The notes beneath the pieces were generated by a model. That model saw only the letters and a program-made list of their open reading frames with translations. It ran no database searches and was not told where the DNA came from. Below are positions 1-8,554 of a DNA stretch of 64,000 bases, piece by piece. The translations under genes and the position numbers were made by a program. Origin of the DNA: Galbitalea sp036271875 (GTDB lineage Bacteria > Actinomycetota > Actinomycetes > Actinomycetales > Microbacteriaceae); the NCBI GenBank assembly GCA_036271875.1, contig DATAZU010000010.1:117983-181982 (forward strand), in the 5' to 3' direction. How positions within the stretch are numbered: position 1 is the first letter of the stretch; each line of letters starts with the position of its first letter.

Positions 1-2
1 AA

Positions 3-251
3 ACCGACGGGGCGAGATTCGCCGGGATGGCCAGCTCGATGCAGGCGCTCGGCGACGCTGTTGCCCACGAGTTGAAGATCGGGACCAGCGAATACATCAT
101 CATCGCGTCCGGCAAGGGCTACGTCGTGCAGCTGCGAGTACCGGGACAGGAACTCGTTCTGTCGGCGCTCTTCGACAACGACGCGACGATCGGAAGCGCA
201 CTGGCCATCGCTCGCACCTACGCGCAGAAGATGGCAGAACTGCTCAAGTAG
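3..251 (+). CDS. Roadblock/LC7 domain protein, 3' part
   Basis: The reading frame is open from the left edge of the window, so this is the last 82 codons of a longer gene. An internal ATG at 27 gives a 74-residue product but need not be the true start. The visible part alternates beta strands and helices (EYIIIASGKGYVVQLRVP, then a terminal helix AIARTYAQKMAELL), which fits the small roadblock/LC7 fold. In actinobacteria these proteins often work with small Ras-like GTPases or sensor kinases; no such partner is visible here. It ends 36 bases before the 3' end of the tmRNA, which is on the opposite strand. Family assignment is moderately sure; role unknown. Confidence 0.6.
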   Translation, partial: TDGARFAGMASSMQALGDAVAHELKIGTSEYIIIASGKGYVVQLRVPGQELVLSALFDNDATIGSALAIARTYAQKMAELLK

Positions 252-286
252 GGTCTCGAACTCGTCAGTGTGCGATAGCAACCGGA

Positions 287-660
287 TGGTGGAGATGGGG
301 GGAATTGAACCCCCGTCCACTGCTGTAATCCTGCGCCTTCTACGGGCGTAGCTTGTGCTGACGTTCTCCTTGGCTCTCACCTTTGCCACAAGCACCTAGG
401 TGAACAAGCCCAGCCATAGTGCAAGTCCCCCGTAGCCCTAAGGCGTAACTACGGAGCAATCTCTCTGGATAATGCCGGGACCCGGTTAGAGAGCATTACC
501 GGACCGACAGCCTATTTAGTGCTCTTGCTTAAGCAGCGAGAGTGTAGGCAGCGCGTGATTTATTCGCACTTATTGTTTGCAGGCTGCGTTAACGAGATAA
601 CCCTGCATCCTCGACCCGCTTCTCGCAGTTTTGCAGGCAATGTCGAAACCGATCATCCCC
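287..660 (-). ncRNA. ssrA: tmRNA (transfer-messenger RNA)
   Basis: Read on the minus strand, the RNA begins GGGGAUGAUCGGUUUCGACA (660-641), the conserved tmRNA 5' end, and finishes with a T-arm (GGUUCAAUUCC), the acceptor strand and an encoded CCA (289-287). The tag reading frame lies at 567-529 and reads ANKSRAAYTLAA followed by UAA. It has the usual -LAA degron end for ClpXP-type proteases. At 374 bases the length is normal. tmRNA rescues stalled ribosomes together with SmpB, whose gene here is 8.8 kb away at 9495-9971 on the same strand. Confidence 0.96.
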
Positions 661-708
661 ATGCGCACTCCCTTCGGTCGCCCGCCGATGGCGGGCGTGC
701 GGAGTGGG

Positions 709-736
709 TCGCTATCGCACACTGTTGAGTTGTCAA
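709..736 (-). promoter_or_regulatory. Candidate ssrA promoter
   Basis: On the minus strand a perfect -35 TTGACA (736-731) is followed after 16 bases by a weak -10 TAGCGA (714-709). This would start transcription about 40 bases upstream of the mature tmRNA 5' end. A GCCCGCC/GGCGGGC hairpin (about 678-697) lies in the resulting leader, as expected for a precursor trimmed by RNase P. The -35 is convincing, the -10 is not. Confidence 0.45.
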
Positions 737-890
737 TTGCGGCGGGAAACGCACGCAACCACACAGAATACAACAGGAACCGGCTCGCAGTCATTTCCTT
801 CTTCACACGCTGACAGCGGAAGACAGCGACATGACAGCGGTTCGGGGCAAAGATGGATCCCAAGGTGTTTCGCTCATAAGGGGGTTTGCC

Positions 891-1400
891 GTGTCGGTCA
901 CCGCAGGAATTGCCGCCATGATCCACGATCCGGTCGGTCGACCGAGTACGCGGGCCGTGCGATTCTGGACGCTCGATGCGATTGTCGGCTGGGCATTCCT
1001 CGCCGCCCTCCAGGTGCTCTGGATGTGGCTCGGCAACCTCTGGACGAATCCGTACCATCTTGGCGGCCTCGCTCTCACTGTGCTCGTCGCGATCATCCAC
1101 GCCAGCATCATGCCCCGCTGGCGCTACAGCGTGCACCGCTGGGAGGTTACCGACGACGCCATCTTTGTTCGTTCGGGATGGCTCACCCAGGAAACGCGCG
1201 TCGCTCCGATCTCGCGGTTGCAAACGGTCGACTCGCGGCGCGGTTTTCTTTCGCGCATCATGGGCCTCACCACCATCAAAATCACGACGGCGTCCTCCGC
1301 TGGAGCCCTGACGATTCACGCTCTCGACGACGCGGTCGCCGAAGAGGTGGTCGCGAGGCTTGCCGCAATCGCCCAGGAGAACGCGGGAGACGCGACGTGA
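891..1400 (+). CDS. PH-domain membrane protein (YdbS-like)
   Basis: A 169-residue protein with two membrane segments near the N terminus (about residues 24-43 and 54-70), followed by a bacterial PH-like domain (bPH2) containing YSVHRWEVTDDAIFVRSG and a QTVDSRRGFLSRIMGL core. GTG at 891 is chosen because AAGGGGG lies 6 bases upstream; an in-frame ATG at 831 would add 20 residues but has no ribosome binding site. The stop overlaps the GTG of the next gene (GTGA). Such pairs match YdbS/YdbT of Bacillus, envelope proteins of poorly known function in stress and bacteriocin tolerance. Function here is inferred from domain and gene pairing only. Confidence 0.75.
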   Translation: MSVTAGIAAMIHDPVGRPSTRAVRFWTLDAIVGWAFLAALQVLWMWLGNLWTNPYHLGGLALTVLVAIIHASIMPRWRYSVHRWEVTDDAIFVRSGWLTQETRVAPISRLQTVDSRRGFLSRIMGLTTIKITTASSAGALTIHALDDAVAEEVVARLAAIAQENAGDAT

Positions 1401-3019
1401 CTCGCGAAGTCGCGAACCCCGACACGGATTCGACCGAGAACGTCGATCCCTCGGAACTGCCATGGCTGCGGCTCAACCCGCGGATGCTCCTTGTCCACCC
1501 GCTCCGGGAGCTCATCCGCTACCTGCCCGTCATCGTCATCGCGCTCATCGCGGGATCTGTCGGCGGCGAGCCGTGGTGGGTTTATGTGCTCTCCGGCGTC
1601 GGCATCGTTGTCGGCGTGCTGCGCTGGTTCACCACCAGTTATCGCATTACCCCGAGCCACGTGCAGATTCGAAAGGGCATCCTGAACCGCCAGCTGTTGT
1701 CGGTGCCGCGCGACCGCATCCGCAGCGTGGATGTCGACTCCACCCTTCTTCACCGAATCTTCGAACTCTCCGTCGTGAAGGCGGGCACGGGCGCCTCCCA
1801 CGGCGTCGACGAACTGGAGTTTAACGCCGTGCGCTCGGGCGATGTGCCAGCCCTCCGCAGGGAACTGCTGAGTCACGTGCCCAAGGGCACGCCGGCGCTG
1901 ACGGAGGCGACCGATCCGGCGGACGCCTCCGCGATCGCCGAGGCCGCGATCCCGAATCGAAACTTCAGTCGCTGGAAACCGGCCTGGGTCCGCTACGCTC
2001 CCTTCACCCTGAGCGGAGTCAGCTCGATCATCGTGGTCGTGTTCTTCGTCCTGCAGACCCAGTTCTTCGAGAACGGGCTGCTGACGAGGCTTCCGTTCGT
2101 GAAGAACGAACTCACCCAGATCGAGCACCTGCCCGCCCTGACCCTCGTGGCGTGGTCGGTCTGCATTCTCATCGTCGCCGCATCCATCGTCGCGGTCGTG
2201 CGCTACCTGCTGAGCTACTCCGGCTTCGAGATCAGCCGCGTCGACCAGTCCACACTGCACATCACCCACGGGCTGCTGCACACCCGCCAGGTCACGCTGG
2301 ATGAGCGGCGGCTGCGCGGCATCCAGCTTTCCGAGCCGCTGTCGCTTCGTGCGGTCGGCGGCGCATGGACGCACGCAATCATGACCGGACTGGGTCGTCA
2401 GCGCGGCGGAGTCGCTCTGCTCTCCCCTCCGGGACCGCGCGACGAGGCCATTCGCATCGGCATGGAGATTGTCGGGATCGAGCAGGCCCTCACCGAGGAT
2501 CTACGACAGCACGGTCGCCGTGCCCATCGGCGGCGCTACACCCGCGCGGCGACCTTTGCCGCGGTCCTGGCCGTCATTGCCCTTGCGGCCCAGTTCCTCG
2601 GCATTGTCAGCCCGGCGGTGTGGTGGGCGTTTGTTGTCATCATCCCGGGATCCGTGTTTCTGGCCCGGGATCGCTATCGCAGCCTGGGCCACGCGCTGGT
2701 CCCCGGATGGGTGGTCGCCCAGAGTGGCTCGCTGAACCGCAAGCGCGTCGTCCTGGCGACCGAGGGAATCATCGGCTGGACGATCAGGCGCAGCCTGTTC
2801 CAGCGCCGGGCGGGGCTCGCGACACTCATCGCGACGACCGCCGCGGGACGGCACAGCTACTCGATTCCCGACCTCCCGTTCGACGAGGCCTGGCCGCTCA
2901 TTGACGCGGTCAACGAGCAGGTGCGGGCGGTAGCGCTGCCGAGCCTTACTACTAGGAGCTCTCGGCGATCGACGACTGGACCGCGGATGCGACGCTCGTC
3001 GACGGCGGAAGCTGGCTGA
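1397..3019 (+). CDS. Multi-PH-domain membrane protein (YdbT-like)
   Basis: A 540-residue protein with repeated units of paired transmembrane segments followed by a bPH2 domain. The most obvious PH cores are YRITPSHVQIRKGILNRQLLSV, repeated as FEISRVDQSTLHITHGLL and again near the C terminus as a weaker third copy (GHALVPGWVVAQSGSLNRKR). The start is GTG at 1397, overlapping the previous stop by four bases, so the two genes are translationally coupled and probably form one membrane complex. The last 68 bases overlap the 3' end of the isomerase gene on the other strand, and the C-terminal tail (RRSTTGPRMRRSSTAEAG) looks like read-through sequence rather than a conserved end. Confidence 0.75.
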   Translation: MTREVANPDTDSTENVDPSELPWLRLNPRMLLVHPLRELIRYLPVIVIALIAGSVGGEPWWVYVLSGVGIVVGVLRWFTTSYRITPSHVQIRKGILNRQLLSVPRDRIRSVDVDSTLLHRIFELSVVKAGTGASHGVDELEFNAVRSGDVPALRRELLSHVPKGTPALTEATDPADASAIAEAAIPNRNFSRWKPAWVRYAPFTLSGVSSIIVVVFFVLQTQFFENGLLTRLPFVKNELTQIEHLPALTLVAWSVCILIVAASIVAVVRYLLSYSGFEISRVDQSTLHITHGLLHTRQVTLDERRLRGIQLSEPLSLRAVGGAWTHAIMTGLGRQRGGVALLSPPGPRDEAIRIGMEIVGIEQALTEDLRQHGRRAHRRRYTRAATFAAVLAVIALAAQFLGIVSPAVWWAFVVIIPGSVFLARDRYRSLGHALVPGWVVAQSGSLNRKRVVLATEGIIGWTIRRSLFQRRAGLATLIATTAAGRHSYSIPDLPFDEAWPLIDAVNEQVRAVALPSLTTRSSRRSTTGPRMRRSSTAEAG

Positions 3020-4178
3020 TCAGCACGGCCTGATATGCGTGGTAAACGTCCGGTTTGCCATCCCACACGGTTGAGGACGGCCTGTTGTCGGCATCCAACT
3101 GGTGGTGCCACGAACCCCTGTCGATGTCGATGAGGTACGTCGCCGCATAGTCCCACCACTCGGCGTAGCTGGATGCGTAGGTCTCGAGCCCGGTGAGGTC
3201 GTGCAACACCGCGGCGGCCGCGATCGCCTCAGCGACCACCCAGTGCAGGCGATCGGAGACGACCGGTTTGCCGTTCCAGTCGACCGTGTACACGAAACCC
3301 GGCTGGCCGTCGCGAGCCCAGCCATCCGCAATGCCCTGGGCGAACAGGGACCGCGCGCCCTCGAGGAACCCCTTCGGATCTTTCGACAGTGGCGCAGCTT
3401 GAGCGATCAGTCTCGACCACTCGAATGCGTGGCCGACGGTTGCCCCGTACGGCTTGAACTGGTCGGCCGGGGAATCCTTGTTGTATTCGAGGTCGGCGAC
3501 CCACTCGTCGTTGAAGTGCTCGGGGACGCGCCATCCATTCTTCGACGCGCGCTCGAGCACAAACTCGCAGATCCCGACCGACCGGGCCGCGTATTTCGGG
3601 TCGCCGGTCGCATCCGTCGCCGCGAGCATCGCTTCGGTCATGTGCATGTTCGCGTTGATGCCGCGGTAGCCGCGCAACTCGGACCAGTCGTGCGACCAGG
3701 TGTCGACGAAGCGGCCGAATTTCGGGTCCCAGAACTTCTCGTCCACAAGCTCGAGCACCTCGGTGAGCAGTTCTTGCGCGGCCGGGTCGCCCGCTATCGT
3801 GCCGGTCGATGCGGCGAGGATGACGAACGCATGCGTGTATGCGGCCTTGTCCGCTTTCGGGTCCGCGGGCACGGTGTCATTCCAGCCACCGAATTCCCGA
3901 TCACGCCCTGCAGTTGCCAGCCCCCGCAACAGCAGTCGTGCGATCGGGTCGGCCCCCGGAACCCCGCGCAGCGACGCGAGATAGTGGATGTGAGCCATTC
4001 GCCCAGTGATCCAGGTCTCTTCCGGATGCGAGGGATCGGGCTTGCCATCGTCGTCCAGCCAGGCCGCCATGCCGTCGGGCAGGACGACGTGACGGGCGAA
4101 CCCCAGTAGTCGCAGCTCCTCGGTGCGCAGCCAGGTGTCGTGCATGGTCTGGCCCAGCCAGCGGCGAACCGCGCTCAT
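2952..4178 (-). CDS. AGE-family aldose-ketose isomerase, YihS-like
   Basis: 408 residues with the (alpha/alpha)6-barrel signatures of the N-acylglucosamine 2-epimerase superfamily. The pattern is closest to YihS, the sulfoquinovose/mannose isomerase of enterobacteria: TWITGRMAHIHY with R60, YRGINANMH with H179, EHFNDEW, GATVGHAFEW with H250 and E253, LDADNRPSSTVWDGKPDVYH with H380. These match in order and spacing the YihS catalytic residues I recall (R55, H176, H248, E251, H383). It probably interconverts an aldose and its 2-ketose. Last gene of the importer operon, overlapping the previous stop by ATGA. Mannose-to-fructose is the simplest substrate pair; sulfoquinovose is possible, but no sulfosugar aldolase is nearby. 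Confidence 0.85.
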   Translation of the reverse strand: MSAVRRWLGQTMHDTWLRTEELRLLGFARHVVLPDGMAAWLDDDGKPDPSHPEETWITGRMAHIHYLASLRGVPGADPIARLLLRGLATAGRDREFGGWNDTVPADPKADKAAYTHAFVILAASTGTIAGDPAAQELLTEVLELVDEKFWDPKFGRFVDTWSHDWSELRGYRGINANMHMTEAMLAATDATGDPKYAARSVGICEFVLERASKNGWRVPEHFNDEWVADLEYNKDSPADQFKPYGATVGHAFEWSRLIAQAAPLSKDPKGFLEGARSLFAQGIADGWARDGQPGFVYTVDWNGKPVVSDRLHWVVAEAIAAAAVLHDLTGLETYASSYAEWWDYAATYLIDIDRGSWHHQLDADNRPSSTVWDGKPDVYHAYQAVLISQLPPSTSVASAVQSSIAESS

Positions 4179-4483
4179 AGAGGCATCAGAAAGGTCAAGT
4201 CACTCCCATCGCCGACGATGAGCTCCGTCAGGCTGCGATTGAAACGGGCACCGTAGTCTGCGCCGATGTGGGCAGCGAATGCCGCCTCATCAACGTACTC
4301 CTCGTAGACGAAGAACTCGGCCGGATTGGTGCTCTTCTGCGACGCGGCGAATACCAGGTTGCCGGGTTCCTTCCTGACCTCTACGGTGAGCCAGCGCAAC
4401 AGCTCCGCGACATGGTCAACACTGCCGGCGAGCGCGGTGAACTCCGCGTACAACACACGACGCGGGTCGGCATCAGCCGTCAT
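4175..4483 (-). CDS. ABM-fold small protein in sugar operon
   Basis: 102 residues with the dimeric alpha-beta barrel pattern of the antibiotic biosynthesis monooxygenase (ABM) family: a first strand (VLYAEFTA), EPGNLVFAASQKSTNPAEFFVYEEYVDEAAFAAHI, and a short final strand. The family covers monooxygenases, LsrG-type isomerases and, in fold, the L-rhamnose mutarotase RhaM. Placed between the importer ATPase and the isomerase, with 4-base overlaps on both sides, a mutarotase or isomerase role on the imported sugar is more likely than an oxygenase role. That is an inference from context; no substrate can be read from the sequence. Confidence 0.7.
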   Translation of the reverse strand: MTADADPRRVLYAEFTALAGSVDHVAELLRWLTVEVRKEPGNLVFAASQKSTNPAEFFVYEEYVDEAAFAAHIGADYGARFNRSLTELIVGDGSDLTFLMPL

Positions 4484-5244
4484 GATTTGGTGAGCAGGCC
4501 TGTGATCGTCCCGAGCAGCGACTCGGCGTCGAACTCCGACGTCGGCGCATCCCGCACCACCTTGCCCAGTCGCATGACCACGATTCGATCGGTCACCTGA
4601 AGAACGTGCGGCAGCGTGTGCGAGATGAAGACGACGCCGAGATCCTTCGCCTTGGCGGCCTTGATGACATCCAGGACCTCGTTTGCCTGTCGGGCACCGA
4701 GATGATTGGTTGGCTCATCGAGGATGATGACCTTGCGGGCCCAGGCAACCGCGCGACCGATCGCGACCGCCTGGCGCTGGCCACCGGACAGTTCCGCGAC
4801 GGTTCGGTCCGTCGCTGCCACGCCGATGCCGGCACGATCGAGGTCCTCGTGCGCGATGGTGTCCATTTGCTTCTGGGCCAGGAAGCCCAACTTGCCCAGG
4901 AATCCGCCCACCGTCTTCTCGCGGCCCAGGAACACGTTCGATGAGACGGTCAGATTCGGCGCAAGCCCGGAGTCTTGGTACAGCGTCTCGATGCCGGCCT
5001 GCAACACGTCGTGCGGCGCACGCCAGTGGTGTTCCACGCCCTCGAGCAGAATCTCACCGGAGTCCGGTTGGTGAGCGCCCGAGAGCACCTTGACCAGGGT
5101 GGACTTGCCTGCACCGTTGTCTCCGACCAGGCCAAGGACCTCGCCCGGGTAGATCTGCAGACTGACGTTCTCAAGAGCGACGACGCTCCCGTAGTTCTTC
5201 GAGATATTGCGGACCTCATACAGAGGTGTGCCAGACGGACTCAT
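4480..5244 (-). CDS. Sugar ABC importer ATPase, single-domain (FrcA-like)
   Basis: 254 residues with one complete nucleotide-binding domain: Walker A GDNGAGKST near residue 41, signature LSGGQRQAVAIGRA, Walker B KVIILDEPTNHLG and switch histidine in VVFISHT. Most ribose/xylose-type importers use a double ATPase of about 500 residues (RbsA, XylG); a single-domain chain fits the fructose-type FrcA group and would act as a homodimer. It overlaps the permease gene upstream and the ABM gene downstream by four bases each, so the operon is tightly coupled. The substrate is probably a monosaccharide. Confidence 0.9.
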   Translation of the reverse strand: MSPSGTPLYEVRNISKNYGSVVALENVSLQIYPGEVLGLVGDNGAGKSTLVKVLSGAHQPDSGEILLEGVEHHWRAPHDVLQAGIETLYQDSGLAPNLTVSSNVFLGREKTVGGFLGKLGFLAQKQMDTIAHEDLDRAGIGVAATDRTVAELSGGQRQAVAIGRAVAWARKVIILDEPTNHLGARQANEVLDVIKAAKAKDLGVVFISHTLPHVLQVTDRIVVMRLGKVVRDAPTSEFDAESLLGTITGLLTKS

Positions 5245-6299
5245 GCGCGTCTCCTATGTGAAATCCCCCGCAGCGCCTGCAGAGAGGCGGCTGCGGCAAT
5301 GAGGATGGCGACGACGATCTGGTTCCAGTTCGCGTCGACGTTGATGATGATGAGGCCGCTGGTCAACATGCTGAGTATGAGCGCCCCGAGGATGGATCCA
5401 CCGATATTGGCCTGGCCACCCATGAGGCTGGCTCCGCCGATCACGACCGCAGCGATGGCACTGAGCTCGTCGCCGTACCCGGCGCTGGGCGAACCGGAGC
5501 CAAGCTGCAGATAGAGGACCATGCCTGCGGCGCCAGCCAACATGCCGGAGAGGATGTAGACCTTCGCGCGGTGTTTCGCGACGCTGATTCCGGACGCAGT
5601 CGCGGCAAATGCGTTGCCACCGATCGCGAAGGTGTAGCGACCGAATCGTGATTTGTGCAGAAAGAGTCCCGCGATCACGACGATCACCGTCGCGATGATG
5701 GCCGGCCACGACAGCGGACCGAGCCAGGGAACCGAGAGTCCCTGTGCGGATGCCGGACCACCGGCGACGGGACCGCCGCCAGTGAGCACCACAGCGACGC
5801 CGGCGCCAGCGCCGAGTGTTGCGAGGCTCGCGACAAACGGGACAAGCTTCGCGAAGTTGATCAGAAGCTGATTAATCGTTCCGACTAGGCCGCCGATCCC
5901 GACCGCCACCAGCGTACCTACAAGCAGCGATGCCCAGTCTGGCCATCCGGCTCCGGTCAGACCAGCCATTGCAAAGGCGGCAATGACGCTCGAGACCGTC
6001 AGAGTGGAACCGACCGAAAGGTCGATTCCACCCGTGACGATGACGAATGTCTCACCAACTGCGATCAAAACGATCGGTGCCCACTGCACCAGGATGTTGC
6101 CAGCCACGCCAAGGGAGAAGAAGATCGGGTTGAGGATCGTGAACGCGATAGCGAGCACGACGATCACCAGGATCAGCAGCGAGATCTGACTGTTTAGCAG
6201 GCGCGCAATGATGTTTTGTTGCCGCTCGTCCGCTGTTTCAGCCACCCTTACCGGACCAGGTTGCCTGTTCTTCGTTGGCGTTGGAGAACTACCCGACAC
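5241..6299 (-). CDS. Sugar ABC importer permease (BPD_transp_2 family)
   Basis: 352 residues with about ten hydrophobic segments and the ribose-permease hallmarks VGETFVIVTGGIDLSVGS and AAVVIGGASLMGGQANIGGS. It forms the membrane channel for the binding protein encoded upstream and the ATPase encoded downstream. The start is GTG at 6299, with AGAGG about 11 bases upstream. The polar N terminus of roughly 30 residues is cytoplasmic. A 52-base gap separates it from the binding-protein gene, the only real gap in this operon. Confidence 0.92.
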   Translation of the reverse strand: MSGSSPTPTKNRQPGPVRVAETADERQQNIIARLLNSQISLLILVIVVLAIAFTILNPIFFSLGVAGNILVQWAPIVLIAVGETFVIVTGGIDLSVGSTLTVSSVIAAFAMAGLTGAGWPDWASLLVGTLVAVGIGGLVGTINQLLINFAKLVPFVASLATLGAGAGVAVVLTGGGPVAGGPASAQGLSVPWLGPLSWPAIIATVIVVIAGLFLHKSRFGRYTFAIGGNAFAATASGISVAKHRAKVYILSGMLAGAAGMVLYLQLGSGSPSAGYGDELSAIAAVVIGGASLMGGQANIGGSILGALILSMLTSGLIIINVDANWNQIVVAILIAAAASLQALRGISHRRRA

Positions 6300-6351
6300 T
6301 TCTTATTACCTCTGCTCGACTCTGATGCAATGGACGCTTGGTGCCGTGAGG

Positions 6352-7383
6352 CTATTTCTGCACGTAAGTGTACTTCTGCAGGTCAGCCGCAGAACTGTCC
6401 TTGTCGAGCAGAATGTTCGGCAGAGTCACGCTCTTCTGGATACCGGTCGACTTCTTGCCAGCACGCAGGTACTTGTCGAGGGTGTCGACAGCATCCTTGC
6501 CCTCCTGCGCCGGGTTCTGCGCGACGAGAGCCGTGAACACGCCCTTCGCGATCAGGTCGACGTTGGTCTTGTATGCGTCGTAGCCGATAAGCGCAACCTT
6601 GCCTGTGAGGCCCTTCGCCTGCAGAGCCGCCGCGGCACCGGTGGCGTTAGTGCCATCGATCGCGAAGATTCCGTTGAGCTTCGGGAACTCGGTCAGCCAG
6701 TTGTTGATGTTCGAGTCGGCTGTTGTCGAGTTGGACTGCGAATATCCGGTGGCAACGATCTTGATACCCGGATACTTCGCCGCGATCTCCTTCTTGAAAC
6801 CGTCGAGGCGGGCGACGTTGGTTGACGCGGTTGCCGAGGTCAATCCGACGACGACCTGGTAGCTGCCACCCGACGTGTAACCGATGGCCTTCGCCATTTC
6901 GTCGGCCGCCTTCGTGCCACCGTCGTTGTTGTCACCCGTGATGAATGAAATGACATCGCCGAGGTTATTCACGCGGCTATCGACGTTCACCACGGCAATT
7001 CCCGAGTTGTGGGCCGTGGTGACCGATGCCTGGAGTGCCACCGGGTCGGTCGGGGCGAGCGCAAGTCCATCCGGCTTCTCGGCCAGAACCTGATTGACGA
7101 TCGGAATCTGCGTTGCCGGCGAGTACGTCGTTGCATTGCCCTGGAAGATCAGCTTGTCGCCGAGCTTCGTTGCCTCAGCCTGTGCGCCGACCTTCATCGC
7201 CTGGAAGAACGGGTCCGAGGACGCCCCAACGACAAAACCGAGCGTGTACGACTTCTTCCCGCCGGAGGTGCCTCCGGAGCTGTTCGAGCTGCAGGCAGCC
7301 AGGCCGAGCGTTGCGATCGCCGCAACGGCAGTGACGGTCACCGCGCGCTTTGCCCAAATTCGTGATGCTGTGCGATTCGACAT
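6352..7383 (-). CDS. Sugar-binding lipoprotein of ABC importer
   Basis: 343 residues. A lipoprotein signal (RAVTVTAVAAIATLGLAACSS, lipid-attached Cys at about residue 31) is followed by a periplasmic-binding-protein type I fold (LGFVVGASSDPFFQAMKVGAQAEA at the N-terminal lobe, AIDGTNATGAAAALQAKGL, VALIGYDAYKT), as in RbsB/FrcB. ATG at 7383 is preferred over ATG at 7398 because AAGAGGA lies just upstream of it; the earlier ATG would put the ribosome binding site inside the gene. First gene of the importer operon; the LacI operator at 7417-7435 lies directly upstream. Confidence 0.92.
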   Translation of the reverse strand: MSNRTASRIWAKRAVTVTAVAAIATLGLAACSSNSSGGTSGGKKSYTLGFVVGASSDPFFQAMKVGAQAEATKLGDKLIFQGNATTYSPATQIPIVNQVLAEKPDGLALAPTDPVALQASVTTAHNSGIAVVNVDSRVNNLGDVISFITGDNNDGGTKAADEMAKAIGYTSGGSYQVVVGLTSATASTNVARLDGFKKEIAAKYPGIKIVATGYSQSNSTTADSNINNWLTEFPKLNGIFAIDGTNATGAAAALQAKGLTGKVALIGYDAYKTNVDLIAKGVFTALVAQNPAQEGKDAVDTLDKYLRAGKKSTGIQKSVTLPNILLDKDSSAADLQKYTYVQK

Positions 7384-7416
7384 TGAATTCCTCTTCATTT
7401 CGTTAGGGGCACTCGT

Positions 7417-7435
7417 GTGCCTGACAACGGTGTCA
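7417..7435. promoter_or_regulatory. LacI-type operator O1
   Basis: GTGCCTGACAACGGTGTCA carries the inverted half-sites TGACA/TGTCA around ACGG, a typical LacI-family operator. It lies 34 bases upstream of the importer start. The same 19 bases occur in perfect reverse orientation at 7500-7518. Confidence 0.8.
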
Positions 7436-7498
7436 TGTTAGGTCTAAGGCATGTGTGCCTATATAGTCAAGTCGACACATCAACTTGGAGATCAATTC

Positions 7499-8554
7499 GT
7501 GACACCGTTGTCAGGCACGGAGTCCTCGCGGGGGGCTCCCCAGCAGCGACCCACGATGCGGCACGTCGCCGCCCTGGCGGGCGTCGGGCTCAAGACTGTT
7601 TCCCGCGTTATCAACGACGAACCCAACGTTTCCGCGGCGACAATCGCCAGGGTCATGGATGCCGCCCAGCGCCTGAACTACCAGCCCAACCTGCACGCGG
7701 GCAACCTCAAGCGCGCCGACAAGAAGACGCAGACACTTGGACTCCTGGTCGGAAGCGTCGCCAACCCCTTTGCCGGCGCACTCCATCGCGCGGTCGAAGA
7801 TGCCGCTCGCGAGCGCGGCACCGCCGTGTTCGCCGCGAGCCTCGATGACGACCCGCTTCGGGAGCGAGGAATCGTCGAGGCATTCCTGCGTCGACGAGTG
7901 GATGGCCTCATTCTGACGACCGTCACGAAGAGCCAGGGCTACCTCATCCCGGAACAGGATCACGGAACCCCGATGGTCTTCGTCGACCGTGAGCCAATCG
8001 GGATCGAAGCGGATGCCGTGGTCAGCGACAACGCGCACGGGGCCGCGACGGCGACTCGGCACCTCTTGGACCGCGGCCACCGGCGCATCGCCTATCTCGG
8101 CGACCGGCACGACATCCAAACCGCAGCCGAACGAAAACGCGGGTTCCTCGAGCAGATGGCTGATGCTGGCATCCCGACCAGTAACATCCCCCTTGTGGAA
8201 GATTTGCATGACGCGGAGTCCGCGCGCGTCGCCGTGCGCGAGCTGTTCGCGGGCGACGATCCGCCAAGCGCGATCTTCAGTAGCCAGAACCTGGTGACCA
8301 TGGGAGTTCTTCACGCGCTGCGTGAGCTGGGCGTTCATCGCGAGACCGCGCTCGTTGGTTTCGACGACTTCGTTCTCGCCGACATGCTTGAGCCTGGCGT
8401 GACCGTCGTCGCGCAGAATCCGCAGCGAATCGGAGCGTTGGCTGCCGAGCGGATCTTTGCCCGCCTTGACGGGGACGCGGAACCCGAGCGCACCTACGTC
8501 GTCCCGACATCGCTAATCGTTCGGGGCTCGGGAGAGATTGCTCCTCGTGGCTGA
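7499..8554 (+). CDS. LacI-family repressor of the sugar cluster
   Basis: 351 residues. The N-terminal helix-turn-helix (PTMRHVAALAGVGLKTVSRVIN) and hinge helix are followed by a sugar-binding type I periplasmic fold (LGLLVGSVANPFAGALHRAVED, DGLILTT, AYLGDR, ALVGFDDFVLADML). GTG at 7499 is chosen because TGGAGA lies 7 bases upstream; an in-frame ATG at 7451 has no ribosome binding site. The start lies inside operator O2, so the gene is probably self-regulated. It is divergent from the importer and overlaps the downstream kinase gene by 8 bases. The inducer is likely the imported sugar or its product. Confidence 0.92.
   Translation: MTPLSGTESSRGAPQQRPTMRHVAALAGVGLKTVSRVINDEPNVSAATIARVMDAAQRLNYQPNLHAGNLKRADKKTQTLGLLVGSVANPFAGALHRAVEDAARERGTAVFAASLDDDPLRERGIVEAFLRRRVDGLILTTVTKSQGYLIPEQDHGTPMVFVDREPIGIEADAVVSDNAHGAATATRHLLDRGHRRIAYLGDRHDIQTAAERKRGFLEQMADAGIPTSNIPLVEDLHDAESARVAVRELFAGDDPPSAIFSSQNLVTMGVLHALRELGVHRETALVGFDDFVLADMLEPGVTVVAQNPQRIGALAAERIFARLDGDAEPERTYVVPTSLIVRGSGEIAPRG
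7500..7518. promoter_or_regulatory. LacI-type operator O2, over the lacI start codon
   Basis: TGACACCGTTGTCAGGCAC is the exact reverse complement of O1. Its first base is the middle base of the proposed GTG start codon of the repressor gene, so repressor binding here would block its own expression. The centres of the two operators are 78 bases apart, a distance at which one tetramer could hold both in a loop. Confidence 0.75.

Noticed and set aside
570..1463. A 297-codon minus-strand frame over ssrA and the first PH-domain gene
   Set aside because: Composition is shadow-like and it runs through the tmRNA; no family similarity.
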